NCBI GenBank assembly: GCA_037013685.1
Contig: CM072919.1
Coordinates: forward strand, 49,744,616-49,808,615
DNA length: 64,000 nucleotides
Direction: 5' to 3'
Source: Acridotheres tristis
Lineage: Eukaryota > Chordata > Aves > Passeriformes > Sturnidae
Shown: piece by piece, positions 12,830 through 25,900 of the stretch
How positions within the stretch are numbered: position 1 is the first letter of the stretch
Layout: the number at the start of each line of letters is the position of its first letter
Notes under the pieces: model-generated
The model's input: the letters and a program-made list of their open reading frames with translations, nothing else
Databases searched by the model: none
Told to the model about the DNA's origin: nothing
Translations under genes and position numbers: made by a program

Positions 12830-14638
12830 GGCAAATGGAATGAAAACAGAGAAGATGATGTTGCAACTTTGAATAGAAGTGTTAGAGAAAGGAGGACAAG
12901 AATCATAATACATATGCGCATACACTTCTCGGTGTTAGAAAAGGACTATAAATGTAGGTCTGTTTTATTTTGGGAACTTTAAACAAACTTCCATTTAAAG
13001 AAAAGTGCACTATCTAGAGAACAATATTTGTAACCATGGTTTAATATGTTTATTTCTTTAAATTAGAAGCAAATTGCTAAAAAATTCAACTACCGATGCT
13101 ATATAGAGCATTTGTCCCCATTTGCATTTACATGATGTCTTTATTGGAGATCTCAAATGAACTATGACTTAAAAATATTTATATTAATGAAGAGCTGCAA
13201 AGGTTTCAACATTATGTATGTGTAACTGGCCACCTCACATTTTATGAAACTGAACCAGATACAAATTAAAGAGGATTTGTTAGGTTCTTGTAAAAACATG
13301 ATTAATGGGAAGTTTACACTGACCCTAAGGCTTAATGAGAGTTACAATGCAGAATAGAAATCAGGATAATCCCATAATAGTGACACAGCAATAATGGTAA
13401 ACTGTGGATACAAACTGACATTGGCTGAGAGTATTTGTTATACTTTTGAGAAGAAAGTATTTGCTAACAATGCCTAGTTAAAAATTACTATCTAGAGCCT
13501 TGTTAATGAAAAAGGAAAGCTCAAGATAATCTCACAACAGAAAAGGAAAAAGCATGTAAAATTGTCTAGTGGAATGAGACATAATATTGGAAAGGGGAAG
13601 CAGACAGATATTTCTACTCTGAAAATATTAGGTAATTCAAAAATAGAGTAAGTGGAACTAGATGTTAGAATAGACAATTCAAAGTAGAGTGATTCATTTT
13701 GGGGTACAGGGGACACATCTAAAAAGCATAATTCTCTCATTTTTGGTTTAGGACCACTCAGTGTCATTGGGTAAATAGGTATTCATTGAATAGCAGCACA
13801 TCACAACCTGTCTAATGATGTGCGAACTAAGGAGGCTACAATGGGGAAAAAAACACAAAAGTGCGGAAAGCAGTGTAAAATGTGAATTTATGATACAGTG
13901 AAATAGAGTAGAAGAGATAGGTGTATGCCTTTCAAGCAAATAAGAATTTCACCATGGGCTGCATAAAGCAATGATAAAGTCTAACACAAGCTATAACAGC
14001 GCAGCATCGACCTAAATAATAATAAATTGAAAATTTGGGAAAGAATTTCAGATATATAGTACCATGTTGACAGCATTTTCAGTCAGCTTTCTTGAATATG
14101 CAACATGTCGATTTAATTGGATCAGGCATTGGATCAGGTTCAGCATTGAGCCAGTCTGCAGCCTGAGTTTACACTGCACAGTTCTATGCAAGAGATGTCT
14201 CCAAAATACTAAAGCTTGGAAGGGAATTTTTGCATTGCCACCAGTGAAGAATGTGTTTATATGAGGGGCTATACGTACATACTCAGTGCATATAGAGACA
14301 AAGCATGTATTGAGTGTATATTTTAAACTTACTAAATTCTGCTGCAGGGTGAAGAATATAAATTCTTATTCTGGGAATTCAGCTATTTGATTTATGCAGC
14401 ATTTTTAACATCTACAGAAATAATTTAACTGACAAAAATTAATCTTTGCCCCAAAGAAGTTTTTAAAAAGAGGCATCATCAAAAACAACAAACAAACAAA
14501 TAAAAACAAATAACATTTTTCATTAAAATAGAACTGCTCTGGTTTAATAATAATTATAATATCTCTTCCTTTTGCTATATATAATGGCAGAAGGTTTTGG
14601 CTTTCAATGGTTAGCCTTTTACTCTAGGAAAGAGACAA
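12830..14638. other. Unique AT-rich intergenic sequence
   Basis: No gene or repeat is recognised. Short minus-strand frames at 13,492-13,939 have no family features. Confidence 0.55.
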
Positions 14639-14926
14639 TTACATTAGATATGAGATTGTCTTAGCATTTCTGCTAGGACATCGTTGAGGTGCAGTAGTAC
14701 TGAGAACACCTGCTTGGTAAACAGCAGCTGTGCTTGGACGAAAAATATCTTCAATGAATACAGAGCTTGCCCCTAAATATCCTTCAGAAGCAGTAATGTC
14801 CAAGGCAGCAGACAAATCTTTAAAAGATTTATTATTACTTTCTTCTGGTGAACCTATCTGTAGTGGGTCACAAGAAAGCAAGTGGAGATACCAACCTTCC
14901 AGGGTGCCAGAAGAAACATTTTTGTT
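14639..14926 (-). CDS. Candidate 3'-terminal coding exon of an unidentified gene (partial)
   Basis: A minus-strand frame of about 96 codons ends in a TAA stop at 14,639. Read on the minus strand it is preceded by a pyrimidine-rich TTTTGTCCTTTACAG, a good splice acceptor, directly before TGAATAACAAAAATG. The frame therefore makes sense as a last exon entered with one base carried from an upstream exon. The peptide is of balanced composition (Ser, Leu, Glu, Asp, Thr; motifs such as SPEESNNKSFKDLSAALDIT), unlike the hydrophobic or lysine-rich noise frames nearby. I do not recognise the protein, and no other exon of the same gene is secure in the window. Alternatives are a decayed exon, a pseudogene or chance. 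A start at a Met upstream of the acceptor (14,944) is possible but less natural. Confidence 0.3.
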   Translation of the reverse strand, partial: NKNVSSGTLEGWYLHLLSCDPLQIGSPEESNNKSFKDLSAALDITASEGYLGASSVFIEDIFRPSTAAVYQAGVLSTTAPQRCPSRNAKTISYLM

Positions 14927-14944
14927 ATTCACTGTAAAGGACAA

Positions 14945-16245
14945 AATATCTTATTCGTAGAAGTCACTGTTGAAACACAATGGTGAGGTTACATATTTCA
15001 GCCCATGAATGCCCAGTTTATATCTCCAAGAGAAAATTTAAAAAGAAAAATTTGAAATTTCCTATAGTGTTTCAAACAACATGAAATGCTTTGGACAATG
15101 ATTTAATGACCAAAAATTTAAAAATATTGATATTTTAAATGGATATACTGCCAGATACACTTATTGACAGAGACTATAAGACAGGAAGTCAGAAACCCCT
15201 TCCTGTGTCTGCAGTATATTGTATTAATGTTCTGCCTTTTACTTTCACTAAAGGAAAAAACTCATAGAAATTTTAATAGTTCTTAGCTGTATTAACTTAT
15301 TTTTCTCTTTTGGGCAATATCATGAAGGATTCTGCTTGATAAGGTAATGAAAGGATAATGAAAGGCCATGAAAAGGATTGTTCAGACAATACTTTTTGAA
15401 AAAGTTGACCTGCATCTTGAGTTTTTTAGAGTAGGAGGTTTTATTTCAAAACTTTTGTACAAGAAATCTTATACATAGTACATCACATTTACACAGCAAG
15501 TATATCATGTGTAGAGTCATCTGTAGCAGTAATATAAGCCTACTGTGTCTGCTGAGTACTTTAATAACTTTCAAACTATGCATAATTATGTATGAGTTTC
15601 ATACGGAAAAAAATCATACGTTGAATTTGTCAACAGAAAAGAATTAGATTCATACTGTTGTTATTCTTTGCACAGGATTTGTTAAGATGACGAAATTCTC
15701 AGTCACTACAGAGACTTCTTTCTACTCAGTACTACTTGAACTTTCACAGATAATTGCAACCTGAGAAATTTAGTTCAGCATGTATCATTACTACTTAAGC
15801 ATCATGCCAAAGAACATGCATCACTCACCCTCTTTTTATGCTTTTTTTGTGGAGTATATTGTCTAATCTAGCCTATACATTTTATCATAAAGAAAACAAA
15901 TGCTGCCTAAAATAAGAAAAATGTAATGGAGATACTTTCTTTACCAATTGAACTTCAGGAACTACAAACTATTAAAAAAAAAAACTATGGTGAAGCAGAC
16001 AGAAAAATCAGAGAAAAGTAGGAATATTTTTTGGATTTAAGGAAAATGTTGAGTAGCACGTTATGGCATCTATGCAGTGCTTTAGTATCAGTTCCTTTGG
16101 TTAGATTCAATTGCCAAGCAGCATAGCTTTCATAAATCTGCATCTGTGGTAAATAGACCAGATATTTACAAACAGAAAAAAACCAAACCAAACAAACCAA
16201 AAAACCAAAAAGCAAGTAACCCAGAGGAAAAAAAATAAAAGCTTT
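14945..16245. other. Unique AT-rich sequence
   Basis: No gene or repeat family is recognised. If the 14.6-14.9 kb exon is real, this would be intron. A CCAAAA-rich low-complexity patch lies at 16,170-16,212. Confidence 0.45.
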
Positions 16246-16522
16246 TGATTCTCACCCCTTGCTTTAATAACACAATCAAGCTCTGTTTTGAAATAGCTTT
16301 GTTGTCCAAGCAGGTGTCCTAAAGGTGCCATCAGGTATTTGAATGCAAGCCAGTGTTTAAAAGCATATCAGTCTTATAACCAATAATTGACATACTGCAG
16401 GACTCCAGCATTGTCTGCAGAAAAATTAAGACTTTGTTCACCTCACGATTAGAACAGCAGAGGGAGCCGTCAATCTTCTCAGGAACAAGGACATAATGAT
16501 ATCCAGCATCAGAAATGGGCAT
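16246..16522 (-). pseudogene. Possible decayed coding segment, unidentified
   Basis: Two minus-strand frames join end to end with a one-base register change near 16,331. They are 16,331-16,522 (about 63 codons, balanced composition) and a continuation that runs on to about 16,246 and contains the peptide MAPLGHLLGQQSYFKTEL. The second frame is open across GGGGTGAGA, which could be a splice donor. A pyrimidine tract plus CTGCAG within the first frame resembles an acceptor, but the implied intron would be far too short. I recognise no family. It lies on the same strand as, and 1.3 kb upstream of, the candidate terminal exon. It may equally be chance. Confidence 0.15.
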
Positions 16523-18530
16523 GTATTATCCAATCAATTCTAGAGCATCACACAGGGCTTGAGTAGTTGCATGCACACTGTCCAAATATACAAATAAATG
16601 TGGAATTCCATGACTTCATAGTTAACCAAGGCTGAGAAACCAGTGCACATAGTTGAAAATCAGCCAGAATTTACACTAGCTCTAGTCATTATCCATTGAA
16701 ATCTAGCTGCTTTTTGAATTTTCAATATAACTTGTTTATTATGCTTTTCGACTTTTTCGTGTCTATTGATAACTTCCTAGAACTTCCCTTTGGCTTCTTC
16801 AAGCTGACTTTCAAAGCTATATATATCCTACTAATAAATGAAACACCTCTGGACTGCATATTAGTCACTGGTGCTCCAACAAGCATGATAGAAAGGGCAA
16901 AATAAAAAAATATATTCCAGGAAAAATTGCAATAAAAGTAGAAAAATATCTTGTTCCAGTCATGAACTTGATATGAAGAAATGAGCAATGAATTGTTTCT
17001 TCAAATTCCCTTCCCAACATTTAAATAACTGTACTCCTTTCACTTTTTCTCTTGAAGCAACTTAGGCTGGGAAGGTTTTTTAAATGTACCATTGTGTGGT
17101 GCTTCAGTTACAGAGTATTTAAGCACAGGAAAAAAAAAAGATCATGAAATGTTAAAAAACAGATTTATTCAGTGTCAGCTCAACACTACTTGAGACATGG
17201 TACAAATCACCTCTGTCTGTCTTCACTTGACTGTTAAATTCGCCCAAGGCAATCCTTTTTTAAATCAAGCTTAGTGGTAAAATACATGATAGCAAAATTA
17301 GGTAAGCTTTAAATCAAATAAACCCTTCTCAGGTATAAACAATCCTGCATTAATTGGAAAATCAATTATGTTTTAATTTACTGCTAATGCTTTTTTGAGT
17401 TAAATATTAAAATAACAATTGTAACTTTTCCAGTGAACATAAGCTTTTGGAAATACTATCAGAAGTTTAAACTATAGCCAATGGGCAAAATGTTAAACTG
17501 ATAATCAAAAAATAAGGATTAAAAAGACCATGAACACTTGCAAAATCTAAGCAGAAAATTACTCTTATGTTCTCTGTGTTGCAGTCTCTAACCTTCATTG
17601 TACTCCATGCTTACATGTTTTTATTTTAGGAGTAAGGTAGAATACGCATCATTTTTGGCAGATGTGTATGGTCTGGCAATATGAAGAGCCACTGAATTCC
17701 ATTATCTTTATACTCCAAAGAATTCTATACCAGTATTTTAATATCAAGCATTTTTATGAATACTTTGTAGAAATACCCTTAAAAAAAAGGAAGGTTGGTA
17801 AAAGAGGAAAGTTCATTGTCTCTACAGCTCATGCGAGTTTCAGTGTACTTTCAGCTACTTTTGCAAAAAATGTTGTCCTCAACACATTATGGTTTGGATT
17901 ATTCACTACCACATGTTCTGGCTAACATAAAATAGTATTTTTAGCTACTCTCAAAAGAAAGGATTTAAGGTCAAAAATGTCACAGCTACACAGAGACTTA
18001 TCTCTGATGCTGAGACCATAACACATTGACAAAATCAATTAGAAATGCAATGGCTATAGGATTTTTTGAATTGTACAATGACTGTGGCTATTCAAATATA
18101 GTACTCTGCTTAGTCAACATCTATTTTTGCCAGGTTGCATTTACTTACATAATCAAGTGAAGTTTTGATGCAACAGAAGTTCCTTTGACCACAATATCAG
18201 ATGCTGTAAAGCAACATATACTGACATTTATCTTAGTGCCAAGATACAGATGCTTTTGCAAGTAATTTGTCCAAAATGTTTAAAAAAACTATTTTCTTTC
18301 TTATTTTTTAAATGCAGTTTAAAAACAACATGCTAGACACTATGACCTTCTGTAATGTGGGTCAAACTGGACTTCCTTTGCTTTGTTTGAAAAACCTGTG
18401 CAGTATTTGGACTGTTAAGGTTTTCAAATATTTTAACAATGTAGATCTTCCTTGTGTTATCACAGTGCTCTTCTGAGAATCTGTAGATACTTCACCTTTT
18501 AACTGACCACTTCATTGCTAGGAATTTATT

Positions 18531-18643
18531 TTCTCTATTTTTTTTTCTCTCTCTTTTTTTCTTAATTTTATTTTATTTTTTTTATTCTCCCCTTTTTTTT
18601 TTATTTCCCCCCTTTTTTTCCTTTTTTTTTCCCTTCTTTTCCA
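18531..18643. repeat. T-rich/pyrimidine low-complexity tract
   Basis: About 110 bases of T-runs separated by C-runs, with almost no purine on the plus strand. No element boundary is associated with it. Confidence 0.85.
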
Positions 18644-19569
18644 ACAATAATTGTATGGGGCATTCTAAGTCTTGAAACAAAACCAAATTAGTTAAAACAG
18701 TTTTACATATTTTGAAAGATCTTCAATTCATATTAGATATTCATAAGCTGAAAAAAACCTCCTAAAAACTGGCAGTGCAGCATGTAAATCTCAACGTTAT
18801 CCACATTGAATTGCTGTAAAACAATGAATAAATGTGATTGAAGCACTTGCTGTATCAGCTGCATAAATCAGCTGCTCTGCCTTGATTCTTGTTACTTTAT
18901 AATTTTACCATAAAGAGAAGCGAGCTTTTAATGCCACAGCAGAATCTGAAAACATTAGTTGTTCCTTTCTTTATTGAGCTCTTCATATACTGTATGTTTG
19001 TAAATGTGACGTTCACATCTGAGGATTTCTGTAAACATGAAAACTTGTAATGGCTGCAATCATCTCCATGTTAACTAGGGATCTAACTGGATTCCAGTAG
19101 TATGTACTTCATCTTCTAATCCTTCAACCAGATATCTCAAGTATAAATGCCCTTCTTATCTTTTCCTTATAATCTTTTAATAATTTTGGCAAATAAGTTT
19201 GCTTTCTGACCTTTCCTTTTTCTAACCTTTGTTAGATTTCATCTAAAACTTGACTTAAGTTTTATTCTGTCTTTTAGTATTTGAAAATATTACGCTTTTA
19301 ATAGTTTTGGTTTAGTTTAATTTTCCTTCAGTATTGAATTATCTGTATTCATTTTCTTCAGCTGGGCTGAATTCTTCTGTTTTAATAAGGAAAGACCAAG
19401 CCAGTGATTAGGGTGAAAAGGCCTCTTGCACCTTTCTATCTCACTACTGCTCATACTGCTACAGGGGTACATAAAAAGATATAACTGCAGAATAGGTTAT
19501 GTTGGAATATATAGTCCAAATTCCTCCTAAAGGAGGGCTACTAGAGTTTGAGTGTGCCTATGGGATGGA

Positions 19570-19706
19570 TGGGGGGCAAGGGGAAAGGAAAGAAAAAAAA
19601 AAAAAAGGAAAAGAAAAAAAACAAGAGAAACAAAAGGAAAAGGAGAAGGAAAAAAAGGGAAAGGAGAAGGAAAAGTAAAAAGGAAAAAGGAAAAGGAAAT
19701 GAAAAA
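19570..19706. repeat. A/G-rich low-complexity tract
   Basis: About 135 bases of GGAAAA/AAAAGG-type polypurine sequence. It produces a Lys/Arg-rich frame on the plus strand and a Phe/Ser-rich frame on the minus strand; neither is a gene. Confidence 0.88.
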
Positions 19707-21777
19707 GGTATTGCATCAAATCTGAATGGTTTATTTCTTTGACCCATCTCTGTGCACCTATGGTCAGTCTTGCCCTATCTTCTCTCTTACCTGAAGACAG
19801 CAATGCTCTTTTCACTGAAATCTTCTTTTCATATTGGAGTTGTTCCTTTAGATACAGCTACTACATTTTGATGACTCTAAGTTCAGAACACTGGAGTGCT
19901 GAAACTCTGTGGCAGTATTCTCTTGCTTTTTCCTAGGTTAAAGCTCTGAATATTCCCTTAGTGGGCTTCTAATGAACATCATCTAGCAAATATGTTCTTA
20001 TATGTTGATGTCCCCTAAATTAAACATCTTACATTAATTTTGAGAAAAAATCCATAATTTTATATTGGTAAAAGCATAAAAAAATATTTCTTCAATCTGA
20101 AGAATAATCAACATCTTGACAAGTGTAAACTAATGTGGTCACAAAAAACCAAAAATAAAATACATAAATACATGTGAAGACTCATTCACATTCACTTTAG
20201 TGCTGTTATTCAGATATTTTGGTCCAGCTTATTAAAATGATCTTTGTTAAGTTTAAGAGAAAGAACTTATTTTCAGAACAGTTTATGAGAATTGAGAACT
20301 TCATAACCTATTCTGAGAACATTCTCAGAAACTGAAAATTATTTGGAAATATCTTACCTTTCTTCATCTTCTTTGAGAGTTTGCTTTTTGGTTTTTTTTC
20401 TCAGTAAGAAAGATGTTACTATTATTAGTAGTAGCAGGATAGTATGCCTATAAAATATTAGAATTCATTTGCTTTAAAAAGCAGCTAATTAATTTTTATT
20501 TTACAAGAACTATGAAGTTTTACTCTTCTAGAATAAGTGACTGCATAAGCTATTTGGAATTTGACAAAAATTATAAGACCCACAGCTTTAAAATGACAAT
20601 AATTCCTACAGAAATGGTATAATTTGATTCTGAAGTAAATTGTCTGCCTCAAAATTAAATGTAAATATTTTATGTGCAGATTCAATGCATTACAAGAACT
20701 GTAAGTTTATTATAATCAAACATGAAAACAAAAGGGTGGTTTTTCTTAAGTTTTAAAATTAGTTCTGCAAAGTTTATGGGAATAGAAGTTGAGAAGATTA
20801 CCCTTTTTGACAGGAGCATTAATATGCCCTGTGCTAGCAAGCTGTCCCTTACTTTTATGCTGATTGACCATCATTACAGTGTTTTGTAGACAGAGGTTGT
20901 AGTACTATTGAGACAAGTATTCGATGTGATACAGAATACAATCTATGGGTATCTATGTATGTATGTCCTTTGGCAGTGGCTCATGGAGCTTGAAGAAATT
21001 TCTAGGAGGAAGTGCCTTTGGTTTACAGCATAAAAACCAGAAGTTTTTGTCACATAAAGAATGTAATGTTTAGCTTTCTTATTCAGGGGGTGAGTCAGAC
21101 ATTTGAAGAAGATTATTTCTGAAATTAAAGTAAGCTGTATAGTCAGGCAGAGGTGACTTTTTACATCAACTTATATGCTGATATTGTAAAAAAATTATCT
21201 TCACTGGACGTCTTTTCTTTTCACTATTACAAGGCTCAGCACATATATGTTATGACCAACTAAACCAATAGAAGGTTTTTGGTGAATGCATAACCAAACA
21301 CCTTCTAATTCAAAGAAATTATATGGGAAGAAATAAAAGAAAATGTCAGTCAGAAAGACCATTTGGACATTCAAAATGGTTCCTGCACATAAACATCCAG
21401 GCTCTGCAAAACCTCACTTTTGGGAAGATTTCAGGAGTAACTTGTAATCCACTGTCTACTGTTGTTGTGGTCAAAGTTGACAATGACATTTCTGTAACCG
21501 CTTGCCATGGTTTAACCCCAGCCAGGAGCCAAGCCTCATGCAGCCATTCACTTACTCCCCCACCAGCAGGACTGGGGTGAGAATCAGAAGGAAAAAGGAA
21601 AAAAACTCATATGTTGCTATAAAAGACATTTTAATAGGGGAAAAAAAGGCTGTGCCCAAAGGCAAAGCAAAACAAGGAATTAATTCACTGCTTCCCATGG
21701 GCAGATAGATGTTTAGCCATTTCCAGGAAAGCAGGGCCCCATCAATGTGTAATGGTGGCTTGGGAAGGCTTGCACCA

Positions 21778-22581
21778 TGCGATAACTGTGATTCGGGCTA
21801 ATTAAATTGTAACTATATTAACAAAATTGTATTTAGATCAATAGAAGACAATTGTTACAGAGTGAGGGGGGAGATAGGTGAGACAGGGCAAAGGATATCT
21901 TCCAGATGTTGGGAGTCGAAGAAGGAGGTTGGAAGAAAGTCAAACAAGAATAGTAGAAGGACGTAGGTCTGACAAGCAGCATCTAGAAATAGAAAGTTTT
22001 GACCTTGAAATGGGCCAAAATGGGATGATTCCAAGCATGGGACTCAATTAAAGTCTTGTTATGGAAAACATCTGCTCAGTCACACAGTGCGCCTGCGCTA
22101 CCTGCAGGTCACACCTCGGTCACTGATGAAGACAATGAGCCTTCATCGGAAATAAGACCCTCAAAAGGATGAGAGACGCCCTAACCCATTAGTAGAGCAT
22201 GGGCCCTACAACATAGTGACGTAGATTTTAGGAATAGGAACTAGGAGGGGTTTTCTAGAAACTTCTGTAGCCTACAGTATATAAGTGGGATTGTTAGCCT
22301 GGATGCTTCGGTAGGTGAGGAATGGCGAGCCACTCCCCGTATCCCCGGTCAGAGGGGGCCCCACCCCGGTCAGTTTTGCTTATGCTTTATACGAACCTCA
22401 ATTATACTAAATTACTTACTGCCAAATTTTGTATATTCTTAAATATATGCACTTTGATTGTTTCCAATACTTTGTCATCTCCAATACTTTGATTGTATTC
22501 ATTTTGTTACTATTAAAAATTTACTATTAAATTTAACCTTGTCGCTTGATAAATTGAAAAAATAGAACATCATTCATAACA
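21778..22581 (+). mobile_element. Solo LTR, copy 1 (nested in ERVL-like LTR)
   Basis: An 804-base element runs from TGCGATAAC to TTCATAACA and is flanked by the direct repeat CACCA (21,773-21,777 and 22,582-22,586; CACCAT if the TG is not counted as element). A second copy, in the opposite orientation at 61,749-62,557, is about 98% identical by eye. A TATATAAG promoter box lies at 22,278-22,285, followed by a GC-rich segment with a duplicated CCCCGGTCAG. That fixes plus orientation. No internal retroviral sequence adjoins it, so it is a solo LTR left by LTR-LTR recombination. Class is uncertain (4-6 bp duplication). Confidence 0.88.
22278..22285 (+). promoter_or_regulatory. TATA box of solo LTR copy 1
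   Basis: TATATAAG, with a plausible transcription start about 25-30 bases downstream near 22,310. The same box is preserved in copy 2. Confidence 0.65.
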
Positions 22582-22902
22582 CACCATCACTGCAAATGTC
22601 CCCCACTTCCTCTTTCTTCCCTGCGCGTTGCATACTGACATGATGCTGTATGGTCTGGAACATCCCTTTGGTCAGTTGGGGTCACCTGTCCTGGCTCTGT
22701 CTCCTCCCAGCCTCCCAAGAACCCCCAACTTCCTTGCCAGCAGGACAGGATAAGCAGAAAAGGCCTTGGCTCTGTGCAAGCCCTGCTCATCAATAACAAA
22801 AACATCTCTGCATTATCAACTCTGTTCAGCACAAATCCAAAGCACAGCCCTGTATCAGTCCCTGTGAAGAAAAGTAACCCCGCCCCAGCTGAAACCAGCA
22901 CA

Positions 22903-25900
22903 AAAGTACATCAAGAGAAAGGAAAAAATCAATTAGATAGTGAAATCAGAATTAAAAAAACATATTCTCAGCTACAATGTATGTCTAATTACTTTGCTAG
23001 GAGAATGAAATAGGAGTAAAAAGAATGTGTTTGTAATCTATGAGTGAATAAAAATAAATTATTTTTGATAACAGCTTCTGATTATGACTGCAGAACTAAA
23101 TTTTATGGGTTTTGGGGATTTGTAACAAAGTATTTTTTTTCTACAGTTCAGGTAAATTTATTTTTTTGCAGAATGGTATGAGCTATAACTGTAGCTGAGA
23201 TCCATGCACTCAAGTATTGCCTAATTCACCCTGCTTCATATGCCAGGTGGGCCTTGTTTTCATAATTTAAAAAAAAGTTTTAAAGGAGCCTTTCTAAGAG
23301 AATTAGTGAAAGAAATATTTGGAAAATAGAATCCTAGGAAAGAGTTCACAAGGAATATCAAGTTGTTTGGCTATTTAAGAGATGAAGAAAACTGAAACCT
23401 GTGGAGGATATATTATTCCATAACATTCATTAGTGGAATTCACTCTTGGGCTGGTGGAAGACTGTGAAGAGCTTGTTCTCCCTGTGTAAATACTTCTATT
23501 GACATTCAGTAATGCAGAAGAATATTTTTTTAATCCTCCTAAAATAGGTGGGATTGACTGAAGACTAATTATTTTGCTCTTGAAGGCTGAGAAGCATACA
23601 CATTATGGGAAGTTGCTTGGACAGTTTCTGGCGGGGCTGTTAACACAGATTTTCTGAGCCCTAAAGGTGATAATCACAGAACAATCTTTCCTTCCTGATG
23701 GCTTTAATCTATAAAGGGTTATGTGGTCTGGGATAAAATAATCTGAAAAATCAACATCTTGCCTGTAGCACACTGTTAAAGCTGTGATGAGCAGAAGCAT
23801 TCCTGCTGCGTCTTCCTCAGAAAAGCTTACCCCGTGCCAGACTTGCAGTTAGGAATCAGGTTTCCACCCAAATACCCTGCTCAGTTTTGCTGGCTTTAGA
23901 GAAACACGATATAGAACTTGTCTGTTCTTTTTACCTTCCCTTTCAGACTCTTGAAAATATACTGAATGAAGGTGGGTATATTTATGGGCGTGTTTATTCC
24001 TTTATTGAGTTCTTTGTACAAGGTAAAAGCATAGAGAACAAAGTGGCTTCAGACAAACAGAACTCAATAAACTTTGCAGATGTGAAGCGGTCATTTTAAA
24101 ACAGATAAAAAGTTACTGTTTGTTTTAAAGCTACAAAAGACTCTCTTAAAAATGTACATAAACAATATGCAGGAGTGCATGATCAGAACATGTACCCTAG
24201 TTCCATTAGTACACTCTATTCCTGTATTCTGCAATTAAAAAAAAAAAAATCTATTGAAATGCTTTCAACTCTTACTCCCAAATGTTTTTAGATTGCCAAA
24301 ATAATAACTTGCACATCAAAGAAAAAATAATTCCTATTTTCATCTTCTCCACCTCACCTGCTGATTCAGACTCAGTTTCTCGTCAATGCTGTATTTGTTC
24401 TCATTTTTTATCACTGTAGTTTTTGTTAGTATAGTATATTTTCTAGCATTCTGTCTTACTGAAGCCTTGTTTTACATTAAGATTTTTGTAGTTGCTGGTT
24501 TTTTTGGGAAATTGTTCAACAATGAAGGAATAATAATTGCTGGACAATATTATCAGTGGTCTGTTTAGTCTTGCTTCTGACTACATGAAACAGTTTTTCT
24601 CACTTAGACAGAAAATCCCATTTTACTGATCAATCCCATTTTAAGTTTTCAATCTCATTCTAACAAACTTTAGAGTTTTTGAAATGTTGTGGGGTTTTTT
24701 AGAGAAATAAGTAACTGGTAAGAAGGAAGAAGATAAATATACTCAAATGGTCTCATGAATCAAAATTCCTCCAATAGTCAGACTATTCAGTCCTTCTGGA
24801 AGGCTTATATGATTGAGTAGTTGACATAAGGATTCTGAGAGTTGCAATCTTTTATCAGAGAAATATTTTAAAATAACCAGCATATTGCAAATTTTATTCC
24901 TATTACAACTTTTCTTTTGCTGCACCTCATCTGTTCATTCACCCTTGAAAGCAGCAAAATCTCCTTGCACTTACATAAGTACCATTCATTTTAATTCACT
25001 GATTTTTCTTTTCACACAATCTGCCATTCATTTCTTTTGTTAATTGCTTGTTTTATAAAAAAAATTTAAAAAACAAAACCAAAACCAAAAAGCAGACAAA
25101 ACTTTCCTTAAAATACTTACAATAAATAAAATACTTACCTCACAATGATTTATTTGAAATACTGGATAAGCTTCATTTTGCATTTTATGTTATCCAGAAC
25201 ACAAGTAGATTACTGCCTTGTAAATCAGCATCATAATATCATTCTTGCTTCATTAGAGATGCACATGGATTCTAATATCCCCTGCGTTATTATGTTTTTT
25301 ATGTAAAAAGTCCATGTTACCTGCAACTGGAGTGTGTAACTCCAGAAGCTTATTTCATCTTAAGCCACTCCCGAAGATGTTCTGTTTTGATTTTAGGTAT
25401 TTTGTTTTAGTACATTTTTATTATAAATATGTTTTAAAAAGTATTTTTCTTTCCATTTGCAATAACAATCGGATATGTGATACACAATACATGATTATGT
25501 TAACATTGATATCAGAGCATGCAAAAAATGCTGACATTAAGTGTATCTGATACAACATCCTGATGAGTCAAGTAATTTTAAAAGGTGTAATTTATTCTAT
25601 AAATTCATTACACAGAGAACAGTGCCAGAGGCTTTCCAAGACATTATGGCATTATTCTCCTGTGACAACAGCTCCAGTACTAGCATTACCATTAGAATAG
25701 GAAGATATAAAACAGAAATATTGAGAGTTTTTGGCTGACATCTGATCTTTTTGTTTAAGAAATCCCAGAAGTATTCAGTAAAGAGGGGAATTTTACCATT
25801 CGCTGTAGAGAATGTAAATTACTAGACTTGAAAATAGCATGAACTATCAGTCATACTAATAAATAGAGATAGACAAAGGTTTAAAAATCAGCACAAGCAC

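Larger units (their letters stand above)
16523..21502. other. Unique AT-rich intergenic sequence
   Basis: No gene, RNA gene or interspersed repeat is recognised. T-rich and A/G-rich low-complexity patches are listed separately. Remaining open frames are short and without motif. Confidence 0.5.
21503..22902 (-). mobile_element. ERVL-like LTR split by a younger solo LTR
   Basis: Read on the minus strand it begins TGTGCTGGTTTCAGCTGGGG near 22,902 and ends GGGGTTAAACCATGGCA at 21,503. I recognise this sequence type as a common avian class III (ERVL-like) LTR. Landmarks include GACCAAAGGGATGTTCCAGA, GGCTAAACATCTATCTGCCC and an ATTAAA signal near 21,630. Without the 804-base insertion at 21,778-22,581 the LTR is about 600 bases. 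No flanking internal retroviral sequence or clear target duplication is visible, so it appears to be an old solo LTR. Confidence 0.85.

Noticed and set aside
12128..12925. Several overlapping 100-190 codon frames on both strands
   Set aside because: They follow the hexamer and 29-bp arrays, whose periods avoid stops; the frames contradict each other.
19548..19742. Lys/Arg-rich basic peptide
   Set aside because: Low-complexity A/G tract, no other coding signal.
22587..23013. Possible small genes at 22,587-22,901 minus and 22,774-23,013 plus
   Set aside because: Most of this is the outer part of the ERVL-like LTR, recognised from its nucleotide landmarks.
23603..23800. Minus-strand 65-codon frame of balanced composition
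   Set aside because: No splice context, no motif and no neighbour supports it; length is within chance.
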